A DNA stretch of 14,238 bases from DSQQ01 sp964443075 (lineage in GTDB: Bacteria; Chloroflexota; Anaerolineae; 4572-78; J111), in contig CAYUCB010000186.1 in the NCBI GenBank assembly GCA_964443075.1, forward strand, positions 1 to 14,238. Reading direction: 5' to 3'. Shown here piece by piece: positions 1-6,778 of the stretch (the first letter of the stretch is position 1; each line of letters opens with the position of its first letter). The notes beneath the pieces were generated by a model. That model was not told where the DNA came from. It made no database searches and saw only the letters and a program-made list of their open reading frames with translations. A program made the position numbers and the translations under genes.

Positions 1-32
1 ACTAGCCCCTAGCCCCTCTCCCGGCTACCCCC

Positions 33-239
33 GCAGAATTTCTACAACAAGAAAGGCGTTACGCCCCCGACCTCAATGATGGGGTGCGGGTCAATATCGC
101 CCCGCTGCAAAAGGTGGGGCTGCTGGCGGCTGAAGTCCTCGCCCGCAAATATCTCGAACCCGCTATCGCCGACCGGGCCGAGTGGCGGGCGGATGAGCGT
201 CGCTGGTGTAGCGAGGGGAAGTTATCGAGGCCGGGGTGG
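33..239 (+). pseudogene. C-terminal fragment of a large DNA methyltransferase/restriction-type protein
   Basis: An open frame runs from a stop at 3–5 through about 69 recognisable residues, including DLNDGVRVNIAPLQK (about 69–113) and EWRADERRWCSEGK (about 180–221), ending near RPGW at 237–239. From memory, this combination is typical of the extreme C-terminus of large adenine-specific DNA methyltransferases or restriction proteins (Eco57I/PglX-like, as in BREX or type IIG systems). I cannot confirm which family. No catalytic motif remains, since those lie far upstream in such proteins. The frame stays open after 239 only because it reads the antisense of the amidase fragment, so the native end has been lost. 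The 5' side is also cut: before about 33 there is only a TAGCCCC duplication. This is a relic, not a working gene. Confidence 0.4.
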
Positions 240-432
240 GATACCGGCTTTCCAGGGCAGCGGCTTCGCGCCGCAGCCGGGCAAAGCGGCCCTCTTCGGG
301 CAAAAACGCCTGAATCCGCTCGTTTTCGGTTTCAAAAAACGGCTCCAATTGGGCCAGGTAATCGTTCAGGCTCATCTGCCCGGAACGTATGGCTTCAAAG
401 GGGAATGTGGGGAGGGCTGGCGGGTTAGTCAT
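238..432 (-). pseudogene. N-terminal fragment of an amidase-signature family protein
   Basis: Translation from the ATG at 432 gives about 65 residues resembling the helical N-terminus of amidase-signature enzymes. It has the pattern of an aliphatic start, a YLAQLEPFFE helix, AFLPEEGRFARLRREA and ALESRYPTP, which in the family precedes the PLxGVPVGVKD segment carrying the catalytic lysine. Here the similarity stops at about 238, and the frame then reads the antisense of the neighbouring methyltransferase relic. The catalytic Lys-Ser-Ser region is therefore absent and no amidase activity is possible. The start ATG overlaps the stop of the antitoxin gene (ATGA), and AGGAG lies 10 bases upstream of it, so the stub is probably still translated after the antitoxin. 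The match is from family knowledge, not a search. Confidence 0.6.
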
Positions 433-746
433 TGGGTATTAACTCCTGAGTGCACCCCCGGACGAACCACATCCCATAGCGCCTCCGGGTGTTTTGTCGC
501 CACTTCTAACAAAATTCGGGCCGACCCCCGTGGTATCCTGCGCCCTTGCTCCCAATTTTGCAGTGTCTTCACACTTATCCCCAACAACGAAGCAAATTGT
601 CGCTGCGAAAGTTGATAACTCTCTCGGATACCCTTAACATCCGGTTCTGCTGCCACAAATTGACGCGAAGGCTGCTTCTCCCCGCGTAAAATCGCCGCTC
701 CTTCACGGACACTTTCTAACAACTCAGCAAATAATTCCTCTTTCAT
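429..746 (-). CDS. HigA/NadS-type helix-turn-helix antitoxin
   Basis: A 105-residue protein. Residues 1–25 (FAELLESVREGAAILRGEK) are the N-terminal helix typical of NadS-like antitoxins. Residues 38–85 form an XRE-type helix-turn-helix, with the recognition region around QRQFASLLGISVKTLQNWEQGRR. In this family the protein binds its own operator and neutralises a RelE/HigB-fold mRNA interferase encoded just upstream. Here the ATG overlaps the stop of the toxin remnant (ATGA), and GAGG lies 10 bases before it, so translation is probably coupled. The stop in turn overlaps the ATG of the amidase stub. Length is normal and no lesion is visible. With the toxin gutted, the protein may survive as an orphan DNA-binding regulator, which is inference. 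Confidence 0.87.
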   Translation of the reverse strand: MKEELFAELLESVREGAAILRGEKQPSRQFVAAEPDVKGIRESYQLSQRQFASLLGISVKTLQNWEQGRRIPRGSARILLEVATKHPEALWDVVRPGVHSGVNTQ

Positions 747-871
747 CTGTAGTCTGCCTCTATGATTTTCTTCAACACCTGAAGTTGCGCTTCAGATAAA
801 TCAACTTGTTCTGATTTGGGATAGATGTTTTGAACTTGGCGGGTAAAGATTGAGGTTTCGATGATAACCAT
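743..871 (-). pseudogene. RelE/HigB-family toxin remnant with in-frame internal deletion
   Basis: The frame encodes 42 residues. Residues 1–13 (MVIIETSIFTRQV) match the N-terminus of RelE/HigB-like toxins that pair with NadS-type antitoxins. Residues 17–40 (YPKSEQVDLSEAQLQVLKKI) match their C-terminal helix. Full-length relatives are about 100–115 residues; the missing centre carries the GxGGxRKxRW and RVIYY core with the catalytic positions. The join falls around residues 13–16 and keeps the frame, start, stop and ATGA overlap with the antitoxin. The product cannot be an active RNase, although the C-terminal helix might still touch the antitoxin (inference). It is too short to be called by most gene finders. 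A typical Shine-Dalgarno is not obvious before its ATG. Confidence 0.72.
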
Positions 872-902
872 GTTGCCAGTGTCGTAGTTTTAAGATAAAG
901 TG

Positions 903-931
903 AGTATACGCCAATGGGGTATAGATGTCAA
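903..931 (-). promoter_or_regulatory. Sigma-70-type promoter of the toxin–antitoxin operon
   Basis: On the minus strand there is a perfect -35 box TTGACA (931–926), a 17-base spacer and a -10 box TATACT (908–903), five of six matches to TATAAT. Transcription would start near 896, about 25 bases before the remnant toxin's ATG at 871. Spacing and position fit the three overlapping minus-strand frames downstream. I see no clear operator palindrome on it. Confidence 0.66.
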
Positions 932-1077
932 CAGGGGATAGGTAATTTTGGATGGCACATCTGTTAAACAGCGGCCCAATAGCGAACAACCAGCTTAAAC
1001 CAAGGGGGTCATTTTCACTTGTTAGCGCTCAGGATGCCATTTCGGTTGATTCGTTCCTTCGTGGCCTGGCCAACTCG

Positions 1078-1099
1078 TTACCAAACTCCAGTTTGGTAA
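1078..1099. repeat. Perfect 10-bp inverted repeat downstream of the kinase–ATPase gene
   Basis: TTACCAAACT, a CC spacer and AGTTTGGTAA form a perfect hairpin 57 bases past the stop of the minus-strand kinase–ATPase gene. On that strand it is followed by CGAGTTGG, not a T-run, so it is not a standard intrinsic terminator. It could act as an mRNA 3' end stabiliser or be a dispersed repeat. The rest of 932–1155 holds no convincing gene; a short palindrome (GTTTC-A-GAAAC) lies near 1107–1117. Confidence 0.6.
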
Positions 1100-1155
1100 A
1101 GTTATTGTTTCAGAAACTCTTTTTCAAAAGTTAGCTTCCATTAAGTTGACCCGCC

Positions 1156-3618
1156 TCAAGCCGAAAACTTGGTTGCGCCCTCCAGCGCATACGCCACCGC
1201 CTGTTCCAGGGTCATCGCCTGGCCTTCGGCCCAGGCTGCGACAAAGACCGCCTCGGTCATGTGAGCGTGCCCGGCAGCAACAAGGCGATCATATTCGGCC
1301 TGGTCAGCAATTGCAGAAGATGCCCAAGAGCGAATAGGGGCGTTAGCCGTTTCAGCCGCACGCAGCAAACGTGCGGCTTGAACTCCTTGCCCCTGCGCCC
1401 TCCATACGTCCGATAACCCTACCAGAGTCAGCGCGATCGCAAACGTGTTGGTTGATTCCCGCAATAGCGATAGACTTTCGAGCAGTAAGGCCGCCGCCGA
1501 CTCCGAATCGCTCTGGAACAACCGGGCGATGCCCAAATTACGAAGACTTAGCGCAATGTCCGCCCTATTGCCCATCTCTCGCCACCGCCTCAAACTTTCC
1601 TCAAACCGCGCGCTCGCCGCCCCATAATCACCCAAAATTCGATCTACATCTCCCAGCCAGTCGGCGCTGGCCGCTATACCCCACCTATCCTCTCCTTCCC
1701 TATACAGGTGCAAACTTTCTTCGTAATAGGTACGTGCGGCGGAATAGTCACCCTGCCGCACCGCGAGATGCCCCAGAGTACTGATCGGCGCGGCAGTCTC
1801 CCACACGTCACCCACCTGCCGATAAAGCGATTGGCTTTCTTTAGCGCATGATTGCGCTGCCGCGTCGTCTCCTTGCATGTAGATAATATGTCCATTCCAA
1901 AAGAGCGCCTGCGCCAGTTCCCATTGACCTGACGAACCTAACCCCCGGCAAATGGTGACACTTTCCTCGCTCAGGGCGCGTGCGGCGGTAGGGTCGTCAG
2001 TATACAGGCCCGCCAGCACGCTGAGCGCATCGGCCAAGTCTCGTTTATCGGGCGGATCAATTTTTCGATAGAGCGCAATACTTTCTTCTAACAACGAACG
2101 CGCGGGGGAATTACCTCTTGGAAAGCCAAGATAAAAGGCAGTCAGAAACCCTACCGCATACAGGGCTTTGGCCTGGACGAGGGGTGAGGCAGAATCGCTG
2201 CCAGCAGATAGGACTAAACCCTGCTCTAGCCAGTCGAGTCCTTCCCGATAATGACCGCCCCCATTCCAGAAATCCCTCAGCGCGCTGGCCACCCTTAGCC
2301 CCTGTTCGACCCTGACTGCGTTCTCTGCGGTCAAGGCCCATTCGAGCGCGGCCCGAAAGTTGTCATTTTCCGTTTCAAACTGCCTTCTGCGTGCCGGCCG
2401 CTCGGCCGTTTTCTGTTTCAGTCTAATCTCTTCGGCCAGTCTCAAGTAGAAAGCCAGATGCCGCTCGCGCCCGGTTTCACCTTCGCTATTCTCCAACAGC
2501 TTCTCGCGGGCATACTGCCGGGTGGTTTCAAGCAGGTGATACCGCGCCTCCTGGCCTGGCTGGCGCTGGATGACCACCAGCGATTTGCCGGCCAACTGGG
2601 TCAACAGATCCAACATCTCGTCCGTTTCCACGCCTTCCCCCGCGCAGATTGCTTCAGCTGCCTCCAGAGTCCACCCGCCGGCAAAGACCGGCAGCCGCCG
2701 GAACACCCTCCGTTCCGGGTCGGACAGCAGGTTATAGCTCCAGTCAATGGTCGCCCGCAGGGTTTGCTGGCGGGGGAGCGCCGTGCGGCTGCCGCCCGTG
2801 AGCAGGCGGAAGGCGTCATCCAGCCGGCCGGCAATCTGCTCCACCTTCAGAGTCTTAACCCGCGCGGCCGCCAACTCAATCGCCAGAGCGATCCCGTCCA
2901 GGCGGCGACACACCTGGGCAATGGCCGGCGCGTTGGCGTCGGTGAGGGCAAAGCCGGGAAGGACGGCGGCGGCGCGTTCCACAAAGAGCTGCACGGCTTC
3001 AGAATCGGCCAACTCGGTGCCGGGGGCGTGTTCGGTAGAGGGCAGGGAGAGGGAGGAAACGCGGAAGGCAATTTCACCCTCAACCCCCAACGCTTCGCGG
3101 CTGCTGGTCAAAAGGCGCACGTTGGGGCAGTGGCGGAGGAGATGCTCGGCCAGTTGAGCGCAGGCGTCAATTAGATGCTCGCAGTTGTCCAGCACCAACA
3201 ACAAGCTCTTCTGGCGAAGGGAGTCGGTGAGGGTCATCAGCCAGGGGCGGTCTTGTTGTTCGGATACGCCCAAGACGGTCGCCACGGTTTGCAAGACCAG
3301 CGCCGGATCGGCTAGTGGGGCCAACTCGACAAGCCAGACGCCCTGTTCATACATCGGCAACAACGCCCGCCCCGTTTGAATGGAGAGACGGGTCTTGCCG
3401 ATACCGCCCGGCCCGGTCAGCGTGACCAAACGATTCTCCGCCAACCGCGCTTTCACCTGGCCGATTTCTTTTTCCCGCCCGATGAATTTACTCAAGTGCG
3501 TTGGCAGGTTGGTGGCGGGGGCGGGGGCCGGTCGAGAGGCGACAGCCTGGGCCTCTATCAGCATTTGCAAGACCTCTGCCGCTGAGGCTGGGCGCTCGGC
3601 CGGGTCTTTGCTCAACAA
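1156..3618 (-). CDS. NB-ARC ATPase–TPR part of a frameshifted Ser/Thr kinase regulator
   Basis: This is the downstream part of one gene broken at about 3650–3660. Its first codons (LSKDPAERPASAAEVL) are the last helix of the protein kinase fold, including the subdomain XI arginine, so the TTG at 3618 is unlikely to be a natural start. After an Ala/Pro linker (residues 28–38) comes an AfsR/PknK-like STAND ATPase: FIGREKEI at about 45, Walker A GPGGIGKT at 69–76, Walker B LLLVLDNCEH at about 139–148, LLTSSREAL, and the winged-helix region with LAIELAAARVKTL. From about residue 440 to 770 follow repeated 40-residue TPR-like units (AARTYYEESLHLYREGED and relatives). Such proteins sense ligands or partners through the TPRs and signal through the ATPase or kinase. 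The frame ends at 1156 with no neighbour in the same operon. Confidence 0.87.
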   Translation of the reverse strand: MLSKDPAERPASAAEVLQMLIEAQAVASRPAPAPATNLPTHLSKFIGREKEIGQVKARLAENRLVTLTGPGGIGKTRLSIQTGRALLPMYEQGVWLVELAPLADPALVLQTVATVLGVSEQQDRPWLMTLTDSLRQKSLLLVLDNCEHLIDACAQLAEHLLRHCPNVRLLTSSREALGVEGEIAFRVSSLSLPSTEHAPGTELADSEAVQLFVERAAAVLPGFALTDANAPAIAQVCRRLDGIALAIELAAARVKTLKVEQIAGRLDDAFRLLTGGSRTALPRQQTLRATIDWSYNLLSDPERRVFRRLPVFAGGWTLEAAEAICAGEGVETDEMLDLLTQLAGKSLVVIQRQPGQEARYHLLETTRQYAREKLLENSEGETGRERHLAFYLRLAEEIRLKQKTAERPARRRQFETENDNFRAALEWALTAENAVRVEQGLRVASALRDFWNGGGHYREGLDWLEQGLVLSAGSDSASPLVQAKALYAVGFLTAFYLGFPRGNSPARSLLEESIALYRKIDPPDKRDLADALSVLAGLYTDDPTAARALSEESVTICRGLGSSGQWELAQALFWNGHIIYMQGDDAAAQSCAKESQSLYRQVGDVWETAAPISTLGHLAVRQGDYSAARTYYEESLHLYREGEDRWGIAASADWLGDVDRILGDYGAASARFEESLRRWREMGNRADIALSLRNLGIARLFQSDSESAAALLLESLSLLRESTNTFAIALTLVGLSDVWRAQGQGVQAARLLRAAETANAPIRSWASSAIADQAEYDRLVAAGHAHMTEAVFVAAWAEGQAMTLEQAVAYALEGATKFSA

Positions 3619-4331
3619 TCGCAGAATGACCTCATCCAGCCAGGCCGGGATTTCGGGCTGGTGGGCGCTGCCATGGCGTGAAGGTGCTGCGCGAGCACGG
3701 CCATCACGGTATCGCCCCTGAAGGGCGGGCAGCCGGCCGTCAGTTCATACAATACCACCCCCAGGGCGTATAAATCGGATTGGACGGTGGCTGCTTGGCC
3801 CTCAATCAACTCCGGGGCCAGATACGACAGCGTGCCCACAATCATCCCTTCCTCGGTCAACGGCGGCCGGTCGGCGCTGCGGGCCAGGCCAAAATCCATC
3901 AACTTGAGCGTTTTAGTTGGGGTGAGAATGATGTTTTCTGGCTTCAAATCCCGGTGGATAATCCCGGCGGCGTGGGCGTGTTCCAGGGCAGCGCATATCT
4001 GGCGAGCCAGATCAAGCAGTTCAGTCAGTGATTGGGGCTGATAGGCCCGCAGCGACTCCCCTTCGACCAGTTCCATGACGATGAACGGTTGACCTTCGGC
4101 CTCACCCGCGTCGTAAATGGCGACGATGTTAGGATGGTTGAGGCGAGCGGCGGCCTGGGCTTCGGCCAGCAGCCGGGCTTTACCGGTGGTGCCCAAGCCG
4201 GAGGTATTCAGCACCTTGAGGGCGGTGGGGCGGTTGAGCAGCGTATCGTGGGCGCGATAGACCCGACCCATTCCCCCCTGGCCGAGTTGGGCTTCAATGA
4301 GGTAACGGTTGAGGAGTGTGGTTCCGAGCAT
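3612..4331 (-). CDS. Ser/Thr protein kinase catalytic domain, truncated by frameshift
   Basis: This frame is the N-terminal part of the same broken gene. It is a Hanks-type kinase with glycine loop LGQGGMG (16–22), catalytic Lys39 (ALKVL), HRDLKPEN at 126–133 with the catalytic Asp128, DFG at 146–148 and the APE motif at 172–174, so the active-site residues are intact. Family similarity ends at about residue 228 (AAPTSP). The last eleven residues (KSRPGWMRSFCDC region) are out of frame, and the true continuation (PEIPAWLDEVILRLLSKDPAERP) lies in the other frame. One missing base near 3655 explains this. As encoded, the kinase lacks subdomain XI and is probably unstable. The start at 4331 is supported by AGGAGG at 4342–4347. 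A sequencing or assembly indel is as likely as a true mutation. Confidence 0.87.
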   Translation of the reverse strand: MLGTTLLNRYLIEAQLGQGGMGRVYRAHDTLLNRPTALKVLNTSGLGTTGKARLLAEAQAAARLNHPNIVAIYDAGEAEGQPFIVMELVEGESLRAYQPQSLTELLDLARQICAALEHAHAAGIIHRDLKPENIILTPTKTLKLMDFGLARSADRPPLTEEGMIVGTLSYLAPELIEGQAATVQSDLYALGVVLYELTAGCPPFRGDTVMAVLAQHLHAMAAPTSPKSRPGWMRSFCDC

Positions 4332-4440
4332 CGTTTATGCGCCTCCTGCATTTCATCTTTTCCAACCCAACAACGGCGTCAGGCTAGACCCATTTGGTCA
4401 TTCCTTCAATTATTTGTTATATGTTGAATAGGGGCATGCC

Positions 4441-4635
4441 TTATGCCTGGGGAGGTGCTTTCGGAGTTGCGTGCTGCCCTCGATGTTGGTGAAGATAAAC
4501 GTGATGGTTGCAGTGGGTTACCCAACCATCAGAATCTCCCTTCTCGTCCACTGAGATCAAGTATACCTTTTGATTCACGACCGGACAAATCATATTTTCG
4601 GTGTTCGTATACGCCCTGTAACAAACGTTGCTCAT
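4441..4635 (-). CDS. Possible small Cys/His-containing protein, unrecognised
   Basis: A 64-residue frame with Cys5, Cys17, Cys42 and a His-rich tail (HCNHHVYLHQH). That spacing could bind zinc, but no known motif fits. An alternative start is the ATG at residue 15. The ribosome site is weak, and the codon usage gives no strong support. It may be a chance frame in a long spacer. Confidence 0.2.
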   Translation of the reverse strand: MSNVCYRAYTNTENMICPVVNQKVYLISVDEKGDSDGWVTHCNHHVYLHQHRGQHATPKAPPQA

Positions 4636-4760
4636 TTCAGATGCCTGTTTATCCTTGGTGTTTCAAAACCACCGCGCCTAAAAAGTCTAATCCAGATGCT
4701 AAATCTGGCAAGTTCAAGAGGGGTGATAGAGGAAACCTGACGATTTTTACATTGGCCCAC

Positions 4761-4788
4761 TTGCACAAATCACAAACTGCTCTAAAAT
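4761..4788 (+). promoter_or_regulatory. Candidate promoter of the first cyclase gene
   Basis: TTGCAC (4761–4766), a 16-base spacer and TAAAAT (4783–4788) precede the cyclase ATG by about 40 bases. The -10 box is good (5/6) and the -35 box poor (3/6). The Shine-Dalgarno AAAGGAG at 4813–4819 lies 8 bases before the ATG at 4828. Confidence 0.3.
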
Positions 4789-4827
4789 AGACCGCATCAA
4801 AAAGCAGTCATCAAAGGAGATGAATGT

Positions 4828-5709
4828 ATGAAATTGATTGACCTCACCATTCCTCTGGGCCTGGGCACCCCCGCCTGGCCCACCTACGAACCTTTGCAGG
4901 TGAAATACTTTAAACGCCTGGCCCCCAACGGCGCTAACGGACAACTCCTGACCCACTCAAATCACCTCGGCACGCATCTGGACGGCGAAATTCACTTCCA
5001 CACCCCCGGCAAAGATATTGCCGCGCTGGAGCTGGATTTTTTGGTGCACGAAGGGGCCATTGTTGACCTGAGCGATGTGTGCGGCGATTATGAGGTCTAT
5101 ACCAGCGCCATGATTGAGGAACGGGTCGAGGTAAAAGAAGGCGACATCCTCATCATCCACACCGGTTACCACCATTTTGGCTGGGACCAGCCCACCGCCG
5201 ACGAAATCCGCTATATGGTTAAGCACCCCGGCCCCGACCGCGAATTTGCCGAATGGTGCAAAGCCAAAAAATTGCGCTGGCTGGGCGTAGATTGCGGCAG
5301 CGCCGACCACCCCATGAACACTATCATCCGCGATTGGATGCCGCGCCAGACGCGTCAGGCTGAGAAAGTGTTTCAGAAAAAATATGGCAAACCCCTGGCT
5401 GAGTTTTTCGACGACAGCAAATACCAATTGATGCACCTGGAGATGTTCCCTCACGGCATCATCCACGCCGAGTGCGTGGGCGGCGATATTGACCTGCTGT
5501 TGAACCGCCGGGCCACGATTGGCTTCTTTCCCTGGCGTTTTGTGGATGGCGAAGCCAGCATTGGCCGCTGTGTGGCCATGGTTGACGATAGCGACTACGA
5601 AGCCTTGATGCAGAAAAAAGCGGGCATGCCCAAAACCAAGTTTGGCGATGCCTGCGACCCAACCCATGTGGAACGGCTAAATCAACTGAGTCAGGCTAAT
5701 TTAGCCTGA
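4828..5709 (+). CDS. Cyclase-family metal-dependent amidohydrolase (isatin hydrolase/KynB-like)
   Basis: A 293-residue soluble protein of the PF04199 cyclase family, whose characterised members (kynurenine formamidase, isatin hydrolase) hydrolyse cyclic or acyl amides with Mn or Zn. The metal signature HxGTHxDxxxH is complete: His46, His50, Asp52 and His56. Other family blocks are present: the start IDLTIPL, GDILIIHTGYH, GVDCGSADHPMNT, and IHAE with His213 and Glu215. The protein is somewhat longer than the 210–260 residues of many members and shares its whole length with each half of the fused protein at 10815. A strong Shine-Dalgarno fixes the start. It is the leftmost gene of the catabolic set but is separated from fdrA by an opposite-strand gene, so it is probably transcribed alone. 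The substrate is unknown; a cyclic amide is the best guess. Confidence 0.92.
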   Translation: MKLIDLTIPLGLGTPAWPTYEPLQVKYFKRLAPNGANGQLLTHSNHLGTHLDGEIHFHTPGKDIAALELDFLVHEGAIVDLSDVCGDYEVYTSAMIEERVEVKEGDILIIHTGYHHFGWDQPTADEIRYMVKHPGPDREFAEWCKAKKLRWLGVDCGSADHPMNTIIRDWMPRQTRQAEKVFQKKYGKPLAEFFDDSKYQLMHLEMFPHGIIHAECVGGDIDLLLNRRATIGFFPWRFVDGEASIGRCVAMVDDSDYEALMQKKAGMPKTKFGDACDPTHVERLNQLSQANLA

Positions 5710-5728
5710 ACACCTCAGTTCAGGCTAA
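5684..5728 (+). other. Alternative hairpins across the cyclase stop codon
   Basis: AACTGAG+TCAGGCTAA (5684–5699) pairs with TTAGCCTGA (5701–5709) and CTCAGTT (5714–5720), giving 16 base pairs, a one-base loop and an ACAC bulge. TTAGCCTGAA (5701–5710) can instead pair with TTCAGGCTAA (5719–5728) around an 8-base loop. The two structures exclude each other, and both include the TGA stop. No T-run follows, so this is not a plain terminator. Confidence 0.55.
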
Positions 5729-5745
5729 GCAACAAGAGGAGGAAA

Positions 5746-5830
5746 TAGCTCACGGATGAACACGGATAAACACAGATTGAAGCAAATTTTTAATCAAAAT
5801 CCGGGTGAATCCGCGTCAATCCGTGAGCTA
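5746..5830. repeat. CACGGAT-type imperfect hairpin repeat between convergent genes
   Basis: TAGCTCACGGAT (5746–5757) is perfectly repeated in inverse at 5819–5830. Inside, arms of about 28 bases made of three CACRGAT units about 10 bases apart pair imperfectly around an AT-rich loop. The repeat sits between the cyclase and the convergent NmrA-like gene and could form a two-way transcript end. It is of the same family as the repeats at 13615–13677 and near 14200. Confidence 0.62.
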
Positions 5831-5846
5831 AATTCTTATCCCGAAC

Positions 5847-6701
5847 TCAGACCTGAACGGTGCGTTGGATAAAATCGGCCAAGGTGGCCGGCGGGCGGCC
5901 TAACAGCCCGTGTAAAACGCGGGGATTACCCCAAAACCCATACTTTTCGTAATAACGAAACATCTTGATGAGGGTTTCAATGGCGTAATCCCCCAAATTG
6001 GCCGCCCGCGCCTGGTTAGCCCATGTTTCCAGGGGGATGGTCTCGGCTCGAACCGGCCGGTTAAGCTGCTGGCTCAAAATAGCGGCCACCTCGGTTTGAG
6101 TCAGCGCTTCAGACCCGGCCAACTCATAGATAGCCCCGGCGTGACCCGGTTGAGTTAGCACCAGCGCCGCCGCCGCCGCTACATCAACCAGGTCTACCAT
6201 GCCTAGCCGGGTTTCAACCGCGTAGGGCACGGCGTAAAGGCCCTGTTCTTGAATTTGCCGCCAGGAAGCCAGAATGTTTTGCATATAAGCGGCGGGCTGA
6301 AGAATGGTATAGACCAACCCAGACTCGAACAACTGCTCCTCGACCCGCATTTTTTGCCAATGGTGCGGCATGGCCTCGACTTGAGGGTGCAGCACCGAAT
6401 GATAAACCAACCGCTCCACCCCGGCGGCGCGAGCCGCAGCGATAACAGTTTGGCCCAGGGCCGCTTCGGTGGGACTCATATTGGGGCAAATAGTGTAGAC
6501 CGTTGAAACACCCTGCATCGCTTGAGCCAGCATATCTTGAACGCGCATGTCACCCACGACGACTTGATGCGCTCCGGCTATTTTAACGGCCTCAACCTGC
6601 TCAGGGCGATGCACCAACGCCCGGATAGTTTCGCCACAATTGTTTAGGGCCTGTAGCACTGCCCGTCCGGTTTTACCGGCTGCACCGGTGATGAGAATCA
6701 T
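5847..6701 (-). CDS. NmrA-like NAD(P)-binding Rossmann-fold protein
   Basis: About 284 residues from the chosen ATG at 6701. The frame is open to 6749, but the extra 16 residues do not fit the family, which starts at the first beta strand (MILITGAAG). The dinucleotide motif GAAGKTG is at residues 6–12. Later blocks VVVGDMRVQDML, LVYHSVLHP, VYTILQPAAYMQNI and GAIYELAGSEALT match the NmrA/atypical short-chain dehydrogenase group (NAD(P)H-binding, azoreductase/QOR2-like). The usual YxxxK dyad is not seen, as in NmrA-type members, which may be redox sensors or reductases. It is on the strand opposite the catabolic genes, divergent from fdrA across a palindrome-rich spacer, so it may share regulation with fdrA. 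AAGGCAGGTG upstream is a modest ribosome site. The substrate is unknown. Confidence 0.85.
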   Translation of the reverse strand: MILITGAAGKTGRAVLQALNNCGETIRALVHRPEQVEAVKIAGAHQVVVGDMRVQDMLAQAMQGVSTVYTICPNMSPTEAALGQTVIAAARAAGVERLVYHSVLHPQVEAMPHHWQKMRVEEQLFESGLVYTILQPAAYMQNILASWRQIQEQGLYAVPYAVETRLGMVDLVDVAAAAALVLTQPGHAGAIYELAGSEALTQTEVAAILSQQLNRPVRAETIPLETWANQARAANLGDYAIETLIKMFRYYEKYGFWGNPRVLHGLLGRPPATLADFIQRTVQV

Positions 6702-6778
6702 AATACACCTGCCTTGAATAATTTTAGGAAATAATAATCCTTTTGCCATAATTCAGCTATTGCTCCCTATAAGTCTAT

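Larger units (their letters stand above)
4332..4827. other. Divergent intergenic region, about 500 bases
   Basis: The gap lies between the minus-strand kinase and the plus-strand cyclase. It should hold both promoters. It contains an uncertain 64-residue minus-strand frame (4441–4635), a small inverted repeat CCAGAT-GCTAA-ATCTGG (4692–4708), and a candidate promoter and Shine-Dalgarno for the cyclase at its right end. I recognise nothing else. Confidence 0.5.

Noticed and set aside
801..989. Minus-strand 62-residue frame
   Set aside because: It crosses the consensus promoter and is out of frame with the toxin remnant, which has clear family similarity in another frame.
2458..3174. Plus-strand frame of 238 residues opposite the ATPase domain
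   Set aside because: Antisense of Walker-motif coding sequence; it has no own ribosome site or recognisable domain.
3612..3665. Programmed -1 frameshift joining the kinase and ATPase frames
   Set aside because: No X XXY YYZ slippery heptamer lies at the join (codons ACC AGC CCG AAA), and no strong downstream structure was evident. A one-base loss explains it more simply.
4957..5667. Long minus-strand frame opposite the first cyclase
   Set aside because: Antisense shadow of conserved coding sequence, with the same character as the one opposite the fused cyclase.
6702..6749. Upstream start for the NmrA-like protein
   Set aside because: The added 16 residues precede the first beta strand and have no family counterpart; the ATG at 6701 fits the fold.
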